From Actinomycetes bacterium (GTDB taxonomy: Bacteria; Actinomycetota; Actinomycetes; Actinomycetales; Dermatophilaceae), in the NCBI GenBank assembly GCA_023420415.1, contig JAEZWF010000050.1, positions 62,001 through 126,000 on the forward strand: 64,000 nt of DNA, read 5' to 3'. Position 1 is the first letter of the stretch; each line of letters opens with the position of its first letter. Positions 41,001-50,458 of this stretch are shown piece by piece. Below the pieces are notes generated by a model. The model was not told the origin of the DNA. It worked only from the letters and a program-made list of their open reading frames with translations, and did not search any database. Position numbers and translations under genes: made by a program.

Positions 41001-42581
41001 TCAGCGGCGAGGGTCCGGTTCCAGCGTGCGGGAGTAGACGGTCTCACCGGTCGCGTCGCGCAGGCTCACGGCGAACCGTCCGTCGCGGTCGATGTCGACG
41101 TGACCGAAAAACTGGCTCTTGCCGTCGCGGGGGCTCTGGTTCGCGACCCGACCCGCCTTGGCGAAGTCGACGCGGGGGCCGAAGGTCGCGTCCATCTGGT
41201 TCGGTCCGAACGACCCGGCGTTGATCGGCCCGGCCACGAACTCCCAGAACGGGTCGAAGTCGGTGAACGCCGCGCGGGACGGGTCGTAGTGGTGGGCGGC
41301 GCAGTAGTGCACGTCTGCGGTGAGCCACACGACGTTGCGGATGCGGTGGCGCTTGATCTGCTGGAGCACCCAGGCGACCTCGAGTTCCCGCCCGAGCGGC
41401 GCGCCGGGGTCGGCGTTCGACACGCTCTCCTGCGCGACCGGCCCGTCCGGGACGATGATGCCGAGGGGCAGGTCGGCGGCGATCACCTTCCAGGTCGCGT
41501 TCGAACGCCGCAGCTCCTTGACGAGCCACTTGCGCTGCTCGGCACCCAGGATCGGCGTCATGGACGTCTCACGCCCGGAAGTGTTGGGGCTCTTGAAGGT
41601 TCGCATGTCGAGGCTGAAGAGGTCGAGGTGCTTGCCGCGGTGGATCGTGCGGTAGATGCGCACGGGTCCGCGCGACCGCCTGGCGCCCCACTCCCCCAGC
41701 TGACGGGCCGCGATCGGCTGGTACTCCGACCAGGCCTGTCGTCCGCGCGCAGCCAGCACGTCGACGCGGCGCTCGGTGTACCGCGGGTCGTCGAGGATCT
41801 CCCCCGGGTACCAGTTGTTGACGGTCTCGTGGTCGTCCCACTGCGCCACGACGGGCACGGCGGCATACATGGCACGTACGTTCTCGTCCATGAGGTTGTA
41901 GCGGTGCCGGCCGCGGTACTCCTCCAGCGACTGCGCGACGACGGCCACCTCGGGGGTGACCAGGTTGCGCCACACCTGCCCGTCCGGCTCGGTGACCTGC
42001 GCCGAGATCGGGCCGTCGGCGTAGATGGTGTCGCCGGAGTGCAGGAAGAAGTCAGGACGTGTCGCGAGCATCGCGGCATACCCCTGCATGCCCCCGAGGT
42101 CGGGGTTGATGCCCCACCCCTGACCGGCGGTGTCACCGGTCCAGACGAAGCTCTGCGCGTCCCGGCCGTCGGGCGCGGTGCTGAACGACCCCGCCACCCG
42201 CTCGCCGCGGTGCCCGTCGCCGTCCTCGAACTCGACCGTGTAGCGGAACTCGCCACCCGACGGGAGCCCACGCAGGTCGACGCGCGCGGTGTGGTCGGTG
42301 TCGGGGGTGGCCCACGGGCCCGCCACGGTGCGCCGGTAACCACGGGGCCCGCTGAGCCGCACCATCATCCGGCCCGGGCCGTCGGAGCGGGACCAGATGG
42401 TCGCCTCGCGAGCGGTGACGTCCCCGGTCTGCACGCCACTCGGGATCCTCAGCCGTGAGCCGACCACGAGGCCAGGTGCCCGCTGGCCCTGGGCGCGGGC
42501 GACGCCGCCGAGCGCGAGGGAGCCGGCGCTCCCGAGGGCTCCGGCGAGCAGAAGGCGGCGGGTGGGCTGGGTGCTCGTCAT
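41001..42581 (-). CDS. phoD: PhoD-like alkaline phosphatase (exported)
   Basis: A 526-residue secreted phosphodiesterase/phosphomonoesterase. The N-terminus TRRLLLAGALGSAGSLALGG carries twin arginines before a hydrophobic stretch, suggesting Tat export, as for other PhoD enzymes that fold with metal in the cytoplasm. A PhoD N-terminal beta domain (about 40-140) precedes the metallophosphatase domain with VWTGDTAGQG, FLHSGDTIYADG, QWDDHETVNN and LTADVHYC. It probably scavenges phosphate from organic esters. I see no clear Pho box upstream. Confidence 0.9.
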   Translation of the reverse strand: MTSTQPTRRLLLAGALGSAGSLALGGVARAQGQRAPGLVVGSRLRIPSGVQTGDVTAREATIWSRSDGPGRMMVRLSGPRGYRRTVAGPWATPDTDHTARVDLRGLPSGGEFRYTVEFEDGDGHRGERVAGSFSTAPDGRDAQSFVWTGDTAGQGWGINPDLGGMQGYAAMLATRPDFFLHSGDTIYADGPISAQVTEPDGQVWRNLVTPEVAVVAQSLEEYRGRHRYNLMDENVRAMYAAVPVVAQWDDHETVNNWYPGEILDDPRYTERRVDVLAARGRQAWSEYQPIAARQLGEWGARRSRGPVRIYRTIHRGKHLDLFSLDMRTFKSPNTSGRETSMTPILGAEQRKWLVKELRRSNATWKVIAADLPLGIIVPDGPVAQESVSNADPGAPLGRELEVAWVLQQIKRHRIRNVVWLTADVHYCAAHHYDPSRAAFTDFDPFWEFVAGPINAGSFGPNQMDATFGPRVDFAKAGRVANQSPRDGKSQFFGHVDIDRDGRFAVSLRDATGETVYSRTLEPDPRR

Positions 42582-42682
42582 GCCGCCCCACGATGCTCCT
42601 GCGCGGACGGCCGTGGATGAAGTCCGGGTGACGAGCGGGCGCACGCTGGGGGAACGCCCCGCAGCCACTAGCGTGGGCGCCG

Positions 42683-43312
42683 ATGAGCGACCACTACTTC
42701 ACCGCTGAGCCCGCAAGCGCCGCCGAGCAGCGCAGCCTGTCCCTCGAGCTCGCCGGGCGACCGGTCACCGTCCGGACGGCGGGCGGCATCTTCAGCCCCG
42801 ACGGGCTCGACAAGGGCACCGCGGTGCTGCTGGGCGAGGTGCCGGCGCCTCCACCGACGGGAAGCTTCCTCGATCTCGGCTGCGGCTGGGGGCCGATCGC
42901 CCTGACCCTCGCCCTGTCGTCACCGGACGCGACCGTGTATGCCGTCGACGTGAACGAACGGGCGCTCGACCTCGCCCGCACCAACGCCCGGTCACTGGGA
43001 CTGGACGGCGTGCACGTGAGCCGGCCGGACGGCATACCCGCCGACGTGTCCTTCGACCTCATCTGGTCGAACCCGCCCATTCGCGTCGGGAAGGCGGTGC
43101 TGCACGACCTGATGCGTACATGGCTGCCGCGGCTGGCGCCCGGCGGCGTCGCCTATCTCGTCGTGCAGAAGAACCTGGGTTCGGACTCGCTGCAACGCTG
43201 GCTCGGCGAGGAGCTGCCGGCGCCGGAGTATGCCGTGTCGCGGTTCGCGACCGACAAGGGCTTTCGGGTGCTCGAGGTCCGTCGTGAAGGCGTTGCCGCA
43301 CAAGGGATCTAG
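42683..43312 (+). CDS. RsmC-like small methyltransferase
   Basis: A 209-residue protein of the MTS (methyltransferase small) family. Motif I is FLDLGCGWGPIALTLA near residue 64 and the catalytic-type motif is LIWSNPPIRVG (NPPF/I), typical of N2-guanine rRNA methyltransferases such as RsmC/RlmG. It starts SDHYFTAEP, a family-typical beginning. It is half the length of E. coli RsmC, as usual in Actinobacteria. The 3' end overlaps the convergent gamma-glutamyltransferase gene by four bases, sharing a CTAG at 43309-43312 for both stops. Confidence 0.9.
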   Translation: MSDHYFTAEPASAAEQRSLSLELAGRPVTVRTAGGIFSPDGLDKGTAVLLGEVPAPPPTGSFLDLGCGWGPIALTLALSSPDATVYAVDVNERALDLARTNARSLGLDGVHVSRPDGIPADVSFDLIWSNPPIRVGKAVLHDLMRTWLPRLAPGGVAYLVVQKNLGSDSLQRWLGEELPAPEYAVSRFATDKGFRVLEVRREGVAAQGI

Positions 43313-45210
43313 CGGCGCTGCTGCACCACCATGGCTGACCCGCCGCCACGTCGGGTCGTCTCGGCTGCAGCCTCGAGCCGGCCACCGTCGTGGATGCGGA
43401 TGGCCACAGCGTTGCCGATGACCTCGCTCAGCTTGAGCTCGTGCCCCTGGGCGGTCAAGGCTGCACCGAGCGGCCCGTTGAGGATCGCCGCCTCGGCGTC
43501 CTCGGCCGAGCCGTTGCGCGATGACAGGCGCGGCGCGGCGATCGCGTCGACCAGCTTCCGGTCGCGGTCGAGGTACTCGGTGATCACCTGGGAGACCGTC
43601 GTGATGATCGTGGCACCACCCGGGCTGCCGACCGACAGCATCGGCCGGCCGTCGTCGAGGATGATCGTGGGGCTCATCGACGAGCGCGGACGCTTGCCGG
43701 GGCCCGGCAGGTTGGGGTCGGGCACGCCTGGCTCGAGCGGCGCGAAATTGAAGTCAGTCAGCTCGTTGTTGAGCAGGAACCCGTATCCGGGCACGGTGAT
43801 CCCGGAGCCGCCGTACTGCTCGATCGTCGTCGTGAACGACACGACGTTGTTCCACTTGTCGACCACGGACAGGCTCGTCGTGGAGCCACCGTTCGGGGTC
43901 GCCCGGGTGACGTCGTCGCCCGCTCCGCACGCGGCATACGAGCCGTCGGGTGAGCCGAACGGGATGGGTCGCGGCTGGGCAGCTGCCTCGTCGAAGAGGC
44001 AGGCGCGCTCGTTCGCGAAACCCTGGCTGAGCAGCTCGCGCGTGGGCACGCCCGGCACGTCACCGACCCAGCGGTTGCGGTCGGCGAAGGCCGTCGCCGA
44101 CGCCTCGCTGAACCGGTGCAGGTACTCCGCGTCGCTCACCTGCGACAGGTCCCGGCCGGTGCGCTGGTCGTAGGCCTCGAGGAGGTTGAGGATCTCGCCC
44201 ACGGCGATGCCGCCGGAGCTCGGCACGGCCATGCCGTAGACGTCGAGGCCGCGGTACTGCGCGTGGGTGGGCGCCTTGTCGAGCGCCCGGTATGCCGCGA
44301 GGTCGGCCCGGGTGATCTGCCCGGCCGGGACGGAGACGCCCGGCGCTGTGTGCGGGCTGCGCGCCTCGGCGACGACGGCCTTGCCGAGGCGCCCGGTGTA
44401 GAACGACTCGACACCGTGCGTGCGGATCTCGCGGTAGGCGCGCGCGATGTCGGGGTTGCGCCACCGGCTGCCCACGGCCGGCGCCTTGCCGTCGACGAGG
44501 AAGACCTTCGCCGTCTCGGGGAACATCGCGAAGCGTTCCTCGTTCTCCGCAGTCAGGTCGTGGAACGACTGGTCGACCGTGATGCCCTTGCGGGCCTGGC
44601 GTTCGGCCGGCTTGAGCAGGTCACCCAGGCGCATCGTGCCGAACCGGTCGAGGGCCCGTTGCCACTGCGCCGGGGTGCCGGGGACACCGACGGACAGTCC
44701 CGAGCTGACGGCCTTGTCGAAGTCCATGGGCGAGCCGTCACTCTCGCGAAATGCGTTCTCGGTGAAGGACATCGGCGCAGCCTCGCGGCCGTCGATGGTC
44801 TCAACCTGCCCGGTCCTGGCGGAGTAGTGGACGAAGAAGCCGCCACCGCCGATGCCAGAGGTGTAGGGCTCGACGACACCGAGCATCGCTGCCGTGGCGA
44901 TGGCGGCATCGGTGGCGTTGCCGCCGCGGCGCAGGACGTCGATGCCAGCCTGGCTCGCGTCACGGTCAACCGAGGAGACGGCACCGCCGTATCCAGTCAT
45001 CATGGGTGTCTTGGGCAGCTGGCCATGCGGCTTTCCGTGCGGTTTGCCGTGCGGTGTGCCGTTCGCCTGGCCCTTGGCCCCACTGCTCGAACCACCACCC
45101 GTGCGGTCACCGGGCGGGGCGGCCGCGGACGCGGCGGGGACGGCGATCGCGACGGCCAGGGCGGCGGTGGCGGCCCCGGCGAGCAGGGTGCGGCTCTGGA
45201 CTCGGCTCAT
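43309..45210 (-). CDS. ggt: Gamma-glutamyltransferase (exported)
   Basis: A 633-residue secreted enzyme that self-cleaves into two subunits and transfers or hydrolyses gamma-glutamyl groups. A signal peptide (SRTLLAGAATAALAVAIAVPAASA) is followed by an unusual low-complexity stretch with PHGK-type repeats (about 50-68). The large subunit contains GGNATDAAIATAAMLGVVEP, and the autoprocessing site NGGSTTSLSVVD carries the nucleophile Thr near residue 430. SPTIILDDGRPMLSVGSPGG confirms the family. The PHGK repeats may bind metal. Confidence 0.92.
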   Translation of the reverse strand: MSRVQSRTLLAGAATAALAVAIAVPAASAAAPPGDRTGGGSSSGAKGQANGTPHGKPHGKPHGQLPKTPMMTGYGGAVSSVDRDASQAGIDVLRRGGNATDAAIATAAMLGVVEPYTSGIGGGGFFVHYSARTGQVETIDGREAAPMSFTENAFRESDGSPMDFDKAVSSGLSVGVPGTPAQWQRALDRFGTMRLGDLLKPAERQARKGITVDQSFHDLTAENEERFAMFPETAKVFLVDGKAPAVGSRWRNPDIARAYREIRTHGVESFYTGRLGKAVVAEARSPHTAPGVSVPAGQITRADLAAYRALDKAPTHAQYRGLDVYGMAVPSSGGIAVGEILNLLEAYDQRTGRDLSQVSDAEYLHRFSEASATAFADRNRWVGDVPGVPTRELLSQGFANERACLFDEAAAQPRPIPFGSPDGSYAACGAGDDVTRATPNGGSTTSLSVVDKWNNVVSFTTTIEQYGGSGITVPGYGFLLNNELTDFNFAPLEPGVPDPNLPGPGKRPRSSMSPTIILDDGRPMLSVGSPGGATIITTVSQVITEYLDRDRKLVDAIAAPRLSSRNGSAEDAEAAILNGPLGAALTAQGHELKLSEVIGNAVAIRIHDGGRLEAAAETTRRGGGSAMVVQQRR

Positions 45211-45272
45211 CTGTCGACGGTAGGCCCGTCTGGGGCCCGTCGCACCCGCAGACGCAGGGAAGCGAGGCCGGG

Positions 45273-46133
45273 TCAGAGGGTGGTGGTGCCGTCCGCGACG
45301 AGGTGTGCAGGCCCGGCCAGCTCGACCTCGTTGCCGGGTAGCGCACGCACCCGCAGGCGCCCGCCGGGGACGTCGACGGTCCAGGTGTCCCCCTGGTCGC
45401 CAGCCCAGAACCGGGTGGCCAGCGCCGCAGCGGCCGCGCCCGTGCCACACGACTGGGTCTCGCCAACCCCGCGTTCGTGCACGCGCATCCGGATGTGACC
45501 GGCCCCGAGGGGGCGCACCAGCTCGACGTTGGTGCCGTGCTCGGGCTCGGGGTTGACCATCGGGGCGAGGTGCAGGTCGAGGGTGTCGAGGTCGACCTGC
45601 TCGGGCAGCGCGACGACGGTGTGCGGGTTGCCGAGGTCGAGGCTGAGGGCTGAGAGCGGCTCCTGGCCGGGCAGGTGCACGAGGGCGTCGAAGCCCTCGG
45701 CCTCCGCGATGTGTGGCTGGCCCAGCCGCCACGGCCCGAGGTTGACCGCGATGAGCTCGGGCGTCTCGAAGCGCACGATCTTGGTGCCGGCGCGGGTCGC
45801 GATCGCGAACTCGTCCGCCGTCTCCAGGCCCTCGCGGCGCAGGAAGGCCGCGAACACCCGCGTGCCGTTGCCGCACATCTCGGCGAGGCTGCCGTCGGCG
45901 TTGCGGTAGTCCATGAACCATCGCGCCTGGGATGCCTGGGCCAGCACGTCCGGCTCTGCGCTCATGGCGGTGGGCACGACTCGGATCACCCCGTCGCCGC
46001 CGATGCCGGCGCGCCGGTCGGCAAGCCGGGCGGCGTGCTCGGCCGTCAGCTCGTGGACGCCCTCGAGGTCGGGCACGAGGACGAAGTCGTTCTCGGTGCC
46101 GTGCCCTTTGGTGAACGTGAGCTGGTCAGCCAT
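45273..46133 (-). CDS. dapF: Diaminopimelate epimerase
   Basis: A 286-residue PLP-independent epimerase converting LL- to meso-diaminopimelate for lysine and peptidoglycan synthesis. The two catalytic cysteines are visible in AEMCGNGTR and QSCGTGA, with GIGGDGVI near the start. ATG 46133 is preferred; ATG 46142 adds three residues. The start lies inside the end of miaA, so the two are coupled. The presence of dapF fits meso-DAP peptidoglycan, though it is also needed for lysine. Confidence 0.95.
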   Translation of the reverse strand: MADQLTFTKGHGTENDFVLVPDLEGVHELTAEHAARLADRRAGIGGDGVIRVVPTAMSAEPDVLAQASQARWFMDYRNADGSLAEMCGNGTRVFAAFLRREGLETADEFAIATRAGTKIVRFETPELIAVNLGPWRLGQPHIAEAEGFDALVHLPGQEPLSALSLDLGNPHTVVALPEQVDLDTLDLHLAPMVNPEPEHGTNVELVRPLGAGHIRMRVHERGVGETQSCGTGAAAAALATRFWAGDQGDTWTVDVPGGRLRVRALPGNEVELAGPAHLVADGTTTL

Positions 46134-47052
46134 GCGCACCATTGTCGCCGATGGCTGCGGTCACCCGGGTCAGGGCCCGCTCGAGCAGGTCGGGGGCGGT
46201 GGCGTCGAGCCAGTGGATGCGCGGGTCGGAGCTGAACCACGACTCCTGGCGACGGGCGAACCGGCGTGTCATCGTCATCGTCTGCTCCTGCGCCTGCCCG
46301 GTGGTCATGGTGCCGTCGAGCTCGGCCAACGCTTGCGCGTAGCCGAGGGCCCTGGAGGCCGTGCGTCCCTGCCGGAGCCCCAGGCGATCGAGCCCGCGCA
46401 CTTCCTCCACGAGCCCGTCATCCCACATCCGGCGAACCCGGGCCTCGATGCGTTGGTCGAGCTGCTCGCGCGGCAGCCGCAGACCCACCACCACTGTGTC
46501 CGTGACGTACTCGCGGGTGGGCATGGTGGCCGAGAAGGGACGGCCAGTGATCTCGATGACCTCCAGCGCGCGAACGATCCGACGCGTGTTGTTGGCCTCG
46601 ATCGCTTGTGCCGCAACAGGATCCGCGGCCTTGAGACGATCGAACATGACTGCGGTGCCCAGCTCGTCGGCCTCCGCCTCCAGGCGCGCGCGGGTCTGCG
46701 GGTCGGTGGGCGGGATGTCGAGGACGTCGAGGGCGGCGCGGACGTAGAGCCCCGACCCGCCGACGAGGACGGGGTGGTTGCGTCGGTCGCGGATCGCCGC
46801 GATGTCGTCCCGCGCTGCTCCCTGGTATGCCGCGACGCTGGCTTCGTCGGTCACGTCCAGGACGTCGAGCTGGTGGTGGGGTATGCCGCGGCGCTGGCTC
46901 TCGGGGACCTTGGCGGTGCCGATGTCCATGCCGCGGTAGAGCTGGCTGGCATCGGCGTTGACGACCTCTCCCCCGAGGCGTTCGGCCAAGGCGATGCCGA
47001 GGTCGGACTTGCCCGTGGCCGTCGGTCCGACCACCGCCAGGACGCTCTTCAC
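46126..47052 (-). CDS. miaA: tRNA dimethylallyltransferase MiaA
   Basis: A 308-residue enzyme that adds a dimethylallyl group to A37 of tRNAs reading U-starting codons. The P-loop is GPTATGKSDL, followed by VNADASQLYRGMDIGTAK and VGGSGLYVRAAL. The GTG start at 47052 directly follows the def stop TAG with no spacer. MiaB, which methylthiolates the same base, lies close by at 48030. One octamer copy at 46881 forces an ATA codon in RRGIPHH. Confidence 0.95.
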   Translation of the reverse strand: MKSVLAVVGPTATGKSDLGIALAERLGGEVVNADASQLYRGMDIGTAKVPESQRRGIPHHQLDVLDVTDEASVAAYQGAARDDIAAIRDRRNHPVLVGGSGLYVRAALDVLDIPPTDPQTRARLEAEADELGTAVMFDRLKAADPVAAQAIEANNTRRIVRALEVIEITGRPFSATMPTREYVTDTVVVGLRLPREQLDQRIEARVRRMWDDGLVEEVRGLDRLGLRQGRTASRALGYAQALAELDGTMTTGQAQEQTMTMTRRFARRQESWFSSDPRIHWLDATAPDLLERALTRVTAAIGDNGAHG

Positions 47053-47649
47053 CTAGAGGTCGTGCTCGTCGGGGGCGTCGTGGCCGAAGGGGTCCTCGTC
47101 GACGCCGGGCATCCAGGTGTGGCCGGGCTTGCCCCAGCCGTTGCGCTTGATGGTCTTGCGGGCTTTCTTGCTCCACCGGTCACCGAGGCGGTCGACGTAG
47201 AGGAAACCGTTGAGGTGGTCGTACTCGTGCTGCATGCAGCGGGCGAACCAGCCGGTGGCGTCGAACTCGAGCTCGTTGCCCTCCAGGTCGAGACCGGTCA
47301 CGTGGGCCTGGGTGCCACGGCGCAGCGGGAACGACTCCCCCGGCACCGACAGGCAGCCCTCCGACTCCTCGGCCGGGTCGGGCTCACCGACGACGGGCTT
47401 CGAGGCGACGACATAGGGGTTGATGATCACGCCCCGGGCAGGCACGTCGTCGTTGTTGTCCATCTGCCACGTGAAGATGCGCAGGGGCACCCCGATCTGC
47501 GGAGCGGCCAGGCCTACGCCGTTGGCCACGTCCATCGTCTCGAACATGTCGGTCACGAGCTCACGGATCTCGTCGTCGATGACCTCGACGGGCTCGGCTC
47601 GGCGGTGGAGCACCGGCTCACCGGTGATGACGATGGGACGAACAGCCAT
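47053..47649 (-). CDS. def: Peptide deformylase
   Basis: A 198-residue metal enzyme that removes the formyl group from nascent proteins. All three motifs are intact: GVGLAAPQIG, EGCLSVPG and QHEYDHLNG (metal Cys and two His). The C-terminal extension is acidic. It is abutted by miaA, an arrangement I would not call standard. Any role outside translation is unlikely. Confidence 0.95.
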   Translation of the reverse strand: MAVRPIVITGEPVLHRRAEPVEVIDDEIRELVTDMFETMDVANGVGLAAPQIGVPLRIFTWQMDNNDDVPARGVIINPYVVASKPVVGEPDPAEESEGCLSVPGESFPLRRGTQAHVTGLDLEGNELEFDATGWFARCMQHEYDHLNGFLYVDRLGDRWSKKARKTIKRNGWGKPGHTWMPGVDEDPFGHDAPDEHDL

Positions 47650-47727
47650 GGGCCACAGTCTTTCATCCGCTGGCTGGTGCGTTCACGCCGCCTTGCGGTG
47701 TGCCGCGCGCTCGGTGATGGTGGGTGG

Positions 47728-47961
47728 ATGAGTGAGCAGACCGGCGCCGGCCGGCGCGACCAGGGACAGGGACACGAGAACCACCAGGCGCCGTCGGTCG
47801 ACGACCCGCTGGGCCTGCGCGACGACACCGACTACGCCTCTGGCGACTACAGCGACGACGTCGAGCCCGGCCCCCACGGGGCACCCGGACCGCACGACGA
47901 GTCCGGGTCGTTCTTCGAGGGCGACGAGACCCCGAAGCAGGGTCCCGACGAGCAGATCTAG
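47728..47961 (+). CDS. Small acidic hypothetical protein
   Basis: A 77-residue, strongly acidic, probably disordered protein rich in Asp, Glu, Gly, Pro and Ser (for example DDTDYASGDYSDDVEPG). It starts at ATG 47728 after GGTGGG-type ribosome-site sequence and is followed by a very strong hairpin. No family is recognised. The divergent neighbour is def, and downstream is convergent miaB. The clear start, composition and private terminator make it likely to be a real gene. Confidence 0.6.
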   Translation: MSEQTGAGRRDQGQGHENHQAPSVDDPLGLRDDTDYASGDYSDDVEPGPHGAPGPHDESGSFFEGDETPKQGPDEQI

Positions 47962-47978
47962 CCCGTACCTCGGGCGAG

Positions 47979-48020
47979 TGGCCGACAACTCGCCGGTGTC
48001 CCCCGGCGTGTTGTCGGCCA
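47979..48020. terminator. Strong bidirectional terminator hairpin
   Basis: An 11-base-pair outer stem (TGGCCGACAAC / GTTGTCGGCCA) continues through a T-T mismatch into a six-base-pair inner stem (CGCCGG / CCGGCG) with a six-base loop. It lies between the small acidic gene and convergent miaB. Confidence 0.88.
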
Positions 48021-48029
48021 ACCAGTTGG

Positions 48030-49538
48030 TCAGGCGCCGCAGGCCGGGGCCGCGGTCGGTGCGGTCGACGGCTTGCCGAGGGACGGCATACCCAACGACA
48101 CGGCCGGCTTGCCGGGAACCGGCGCATCCTGCAGCGCCTCCCACGCGTCGCCCCCCTTGGTGCGCCGCACGGCATACGTGCCACCACTGAGGGCGGCGTC
48201 GGCCACCAGGTGGTGCGGTGCACCGTAGGTGACGCCGACGGTGACCAGGTCGCCGGGGCGCGGCTGCTCGGCGCCCTCGGGCACGGCGAAGTGGACCAGC
48301 CGGTTGTCGCGGGCCCGACCGGACAGCCGCCGCGTCTCAGAGTCCTTGCGGCCCTCGCCGGTGGCGACGAGCACCTCGACGTCGTGGCCCTCGATGCGCC
48401 GGTTCTCGGCCCAGGAGACCTCCTCCTGCACCTCGATCAGCCGGTCGTAGCGCTCCTGCACGACCGCCTTGGGCAGCTGGTCGGGCATCGTCGCGGCGGG
48501 CGTGCCGGGGCGGATGGAGTACTGAAAGGTGAAGGCGCTGGAGAACCGCGCCTCGCGCACGACCCGCAGCGTCTCCTCGAAGTCGGCGTCGGTCTCACCC
48601 GGGAAGCCGACGATGATGTCGGTCGTGATGGCGGCGTCAGGGATCTGCGCGCGCACCTTGTCCAGGATGCCGAGGAACTTGGCGCTGCGGTAGGACCGGC
48701 GCATCGCCTTGAGGACCTGGTCGGATCCGGACTGCAGCGGCATGTGCAGGCTGGGCATGACGTTCGGGGTCTGCGCCATCGCGGCGATCACGTCGTCGGT
48801 GAACGCCGCCGGGTGCGGGCTGGTGAACCGCACCCGCTCGAGCCCGTCGATCTCACCGCAGGCGCGCAGCAGCTTGCCAAACGCGAGCCGGTCGCCGAAC
48901 TCGACACCGTAGGTGTTGACGTTCTGACCGAGCAGCGTCACCTCGACGACACCCTGCGCGACCAGCGCCTCGATCTCGGCGAGGATCTCGCCCGGTCGCC
49001 GGTCGGCCTCCTTGCCGCGCAGGCTCGGCACGATGCAGAACGTGCAGGTGTTGTTGCACCCCACCGAGATCGACACCCAGCCGGCGTAGGCCGAGTCGCG
49101 TCGGGTCGGCAGCGTCGACGGGAACGTCTCGAGGCTCTCGAGGATCTCGACCTCGGCGCGCTTGTTGTGGCGTGCCCGGTCGAGCAACGCGGGGAGGCTG
49201 CCGATGTTGTGGGTGCCGAAGACGACGTCGACCCACGGCGCCTTCTGCACGATGGTGGAGCGGTCCTTCTGCGCCATGCAGCCACCGACCGCGATCTGCA
49301 TGTCGGGGTTCCTGGTCTTGACCGGGCGCAGCTGGCCAAGGTTGCCGTAGAGCTTGTTGTCGGCGTTCTCGCGGACGGCGCAGGTGTTGAAGACGACGAC
49401 GTCGGCCGCCTCGGGGCGCGCGTGGGCGGGCAGCCCGTTGACGTCGACATAGCCGGCGGTCTCGAGCAGCCCGGCGAGGCGCTCGGAGTCGTGCACGTTC
49501 ATCTGGCACCCGTGGGTGCGCACGTCATAGGTCTTCAT
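48030..49538 (-). CDS. miaB: tRNA-2-methylthio-N6-dimethylallyladenosine synthase MiaB
   Basis: A 502-residue radical SAM enzyme that methylthiolates i6A37 made by MiaA. The N-terminal UPF0004 domain carries cluster cysteines in THGCQMN, NTCAVR and VGGCMAQK. The radical SAM motif is CNNTCTFC near residue 163, and a C-terminal TRAM domain follows (about 385-455). The last 40 residues are a lineage-specific tail. The start is ATG 49538; the open frame continues upstream through antisense DNA of the next gene. Confidence 0.95.
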   Translation of the reverse strand: MKTYDVRTHGCQMNVHDSERLAGLLETAGYVDVNGLPAHARPEAADVVVFNTCAVRENADNKLYGNLGQLRPVKTRNPDMQIAVGGCMAQKDRSTIVQKAPWVDVVFGTHNIGSLPALLDRARHNKRAEVEILESLETFPSTLPTRRDSAYAGWVSISVGCNNTCTFCIVPSLRGKEADRRPGEILAEIEALVAQGVVEVTLLGQNVNTYGVEFGDRLAFGKLLRACGEIDGLERVRFTSPHPAAFTDDVIAAMAQTPNVMPSLHMPLQSGSDQVLKAMRRSYRSAKFLGILDKVRAQIPDAAITTDIIVGFPGETDADFEETLRVVREARFSSAFTFQYSIRPGTPAATMPDQLPKAVVQERYDRLIEVQEEVSWAENRRIEGHDVEVLVATGEGRKDSETRRLSGRARDNRLVHFAVPEGAEQPRPGDLVTVGVTYGAPHHLVADAALSGGTYAVRRTKGGDAWEALQDAPVPGKPAVSLGMPSLGKPSTAPTAAPACGA

Positions 49539-49585
49539 CGCGCACCTAGGGTACGTGCTCCGCACGCCCCGGTATGCCGCGCGGT

Positions 49586-50392
49586 TCAGCTCGCGGCGCC
49601 CCGCGCCTCCCTGCGCGCGGACGCCGACCTGGCGTCGGCCACCAAAGGTGGGGCGGCGACGACCAGCAGCACGAGCGCCGGCGCCACCAGCACCGGGAAG
49701 CCCATCGCGAGGTAGCCGGCCGCCCCCGCGATCCCGCCGACGAAGAACAGCGCCACGAGACCGGCGAGCATGCCGAGCTTGGGCAGGTCGGCGGTCACGG
49801 GCGGCTGCCCGGCGAGGCGGCTGCGGTAGGCCAGCTTGCCCAGCTCGATGCCGATGTCGGTGACCATGCCGGTGACGTGGGTGGTGCGGATCTGCGCGGC
49901 CGAGATCTTGGTGATGATCGCGTTCTGCAGGCCCATCGTGAAGCAGAGCACGGCGACGGACACGAGGTCGCGGTGCCGCCAGGTGAGCTGGTCGGCCAGG
50001 GCGCCGAAGGCAAGGATCAGCACGGCCTCGACCACGAGCACGGTGGCGTAGCGCGCCTCGTGGTGCCGCCGACGTCCCCAGTTGAAGAGGACCGCGCAGG
50101 CGGCTGCGCCCAGCACGAAGGCGGCGATCGCGATGAGGCCGATCCGGACCAGACCCCACGAGCGGAGCACGATGTGGTCGGCGACAGAGGCCGTCAGCCC
50201 GGTCATGTGCGAGGTGTATACCGACACCGCCACGAACCCGACCGAGTTGAGCGTGCCGGCGATGAACGCGAGCAGGTTGGCGAGGTGTCGGTTGCGGCGC
50301 GGGGTGCGGGTCGCACCGGCGACCGTGCGCAGCCGGCGCAGCGCGGTCGGCAGGGGCCGTGCCTCGTATGCCGCCGGGTCGCCTTCGCTCAC
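49586..50392 (-). CDS. DUF1275 (YoaK-like) membrane protein
   Basis: About 268 residues with six or seven membrane helices. The segment NLLAFIAGTLNSVGFVAVSVYTSHMTG near the start and CFTMGLQNAIITKISAAQIRTTHVTGMVTDIG in the middle are diagnostic of DUF1275. Transport or other activity is unknown. The start is taken as GTG 50392; an ATG at 50446 is also in frame. It lies between miaB and recX with no overlaps. Confidence 0.85.
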   Translation of the reverse strand: MSEGDPAAYEARPLPTALRRLRTVAGATRTPRRNRHLANLLAFIAGTLNSVGFVAVSVYTSHMTGLTASVADHIVLRSWGLVRIGLIAIAAFVLGAAACAVLFNWGRRRHHEARYATVLVVEAVLILAFGALADQLTWRHRDLVSVAVLCFTMGLQNAIITKISAAQIRTTHVTGMVTDIGIELGKLAYRSRLAGQPPVTADLPKLGMLAGLVALFFVGGIAGAAGYLAMGFPVLVAPALVLLVVAAPPLVADARSASARREARGAAS

Positions 50393-50458
50393 AGCCGGAG
50401 GGTACGACGTGGCCGGGGTCTGCGGGACCACGGCCAGCGGACCCACGCCGGCGGCTGC

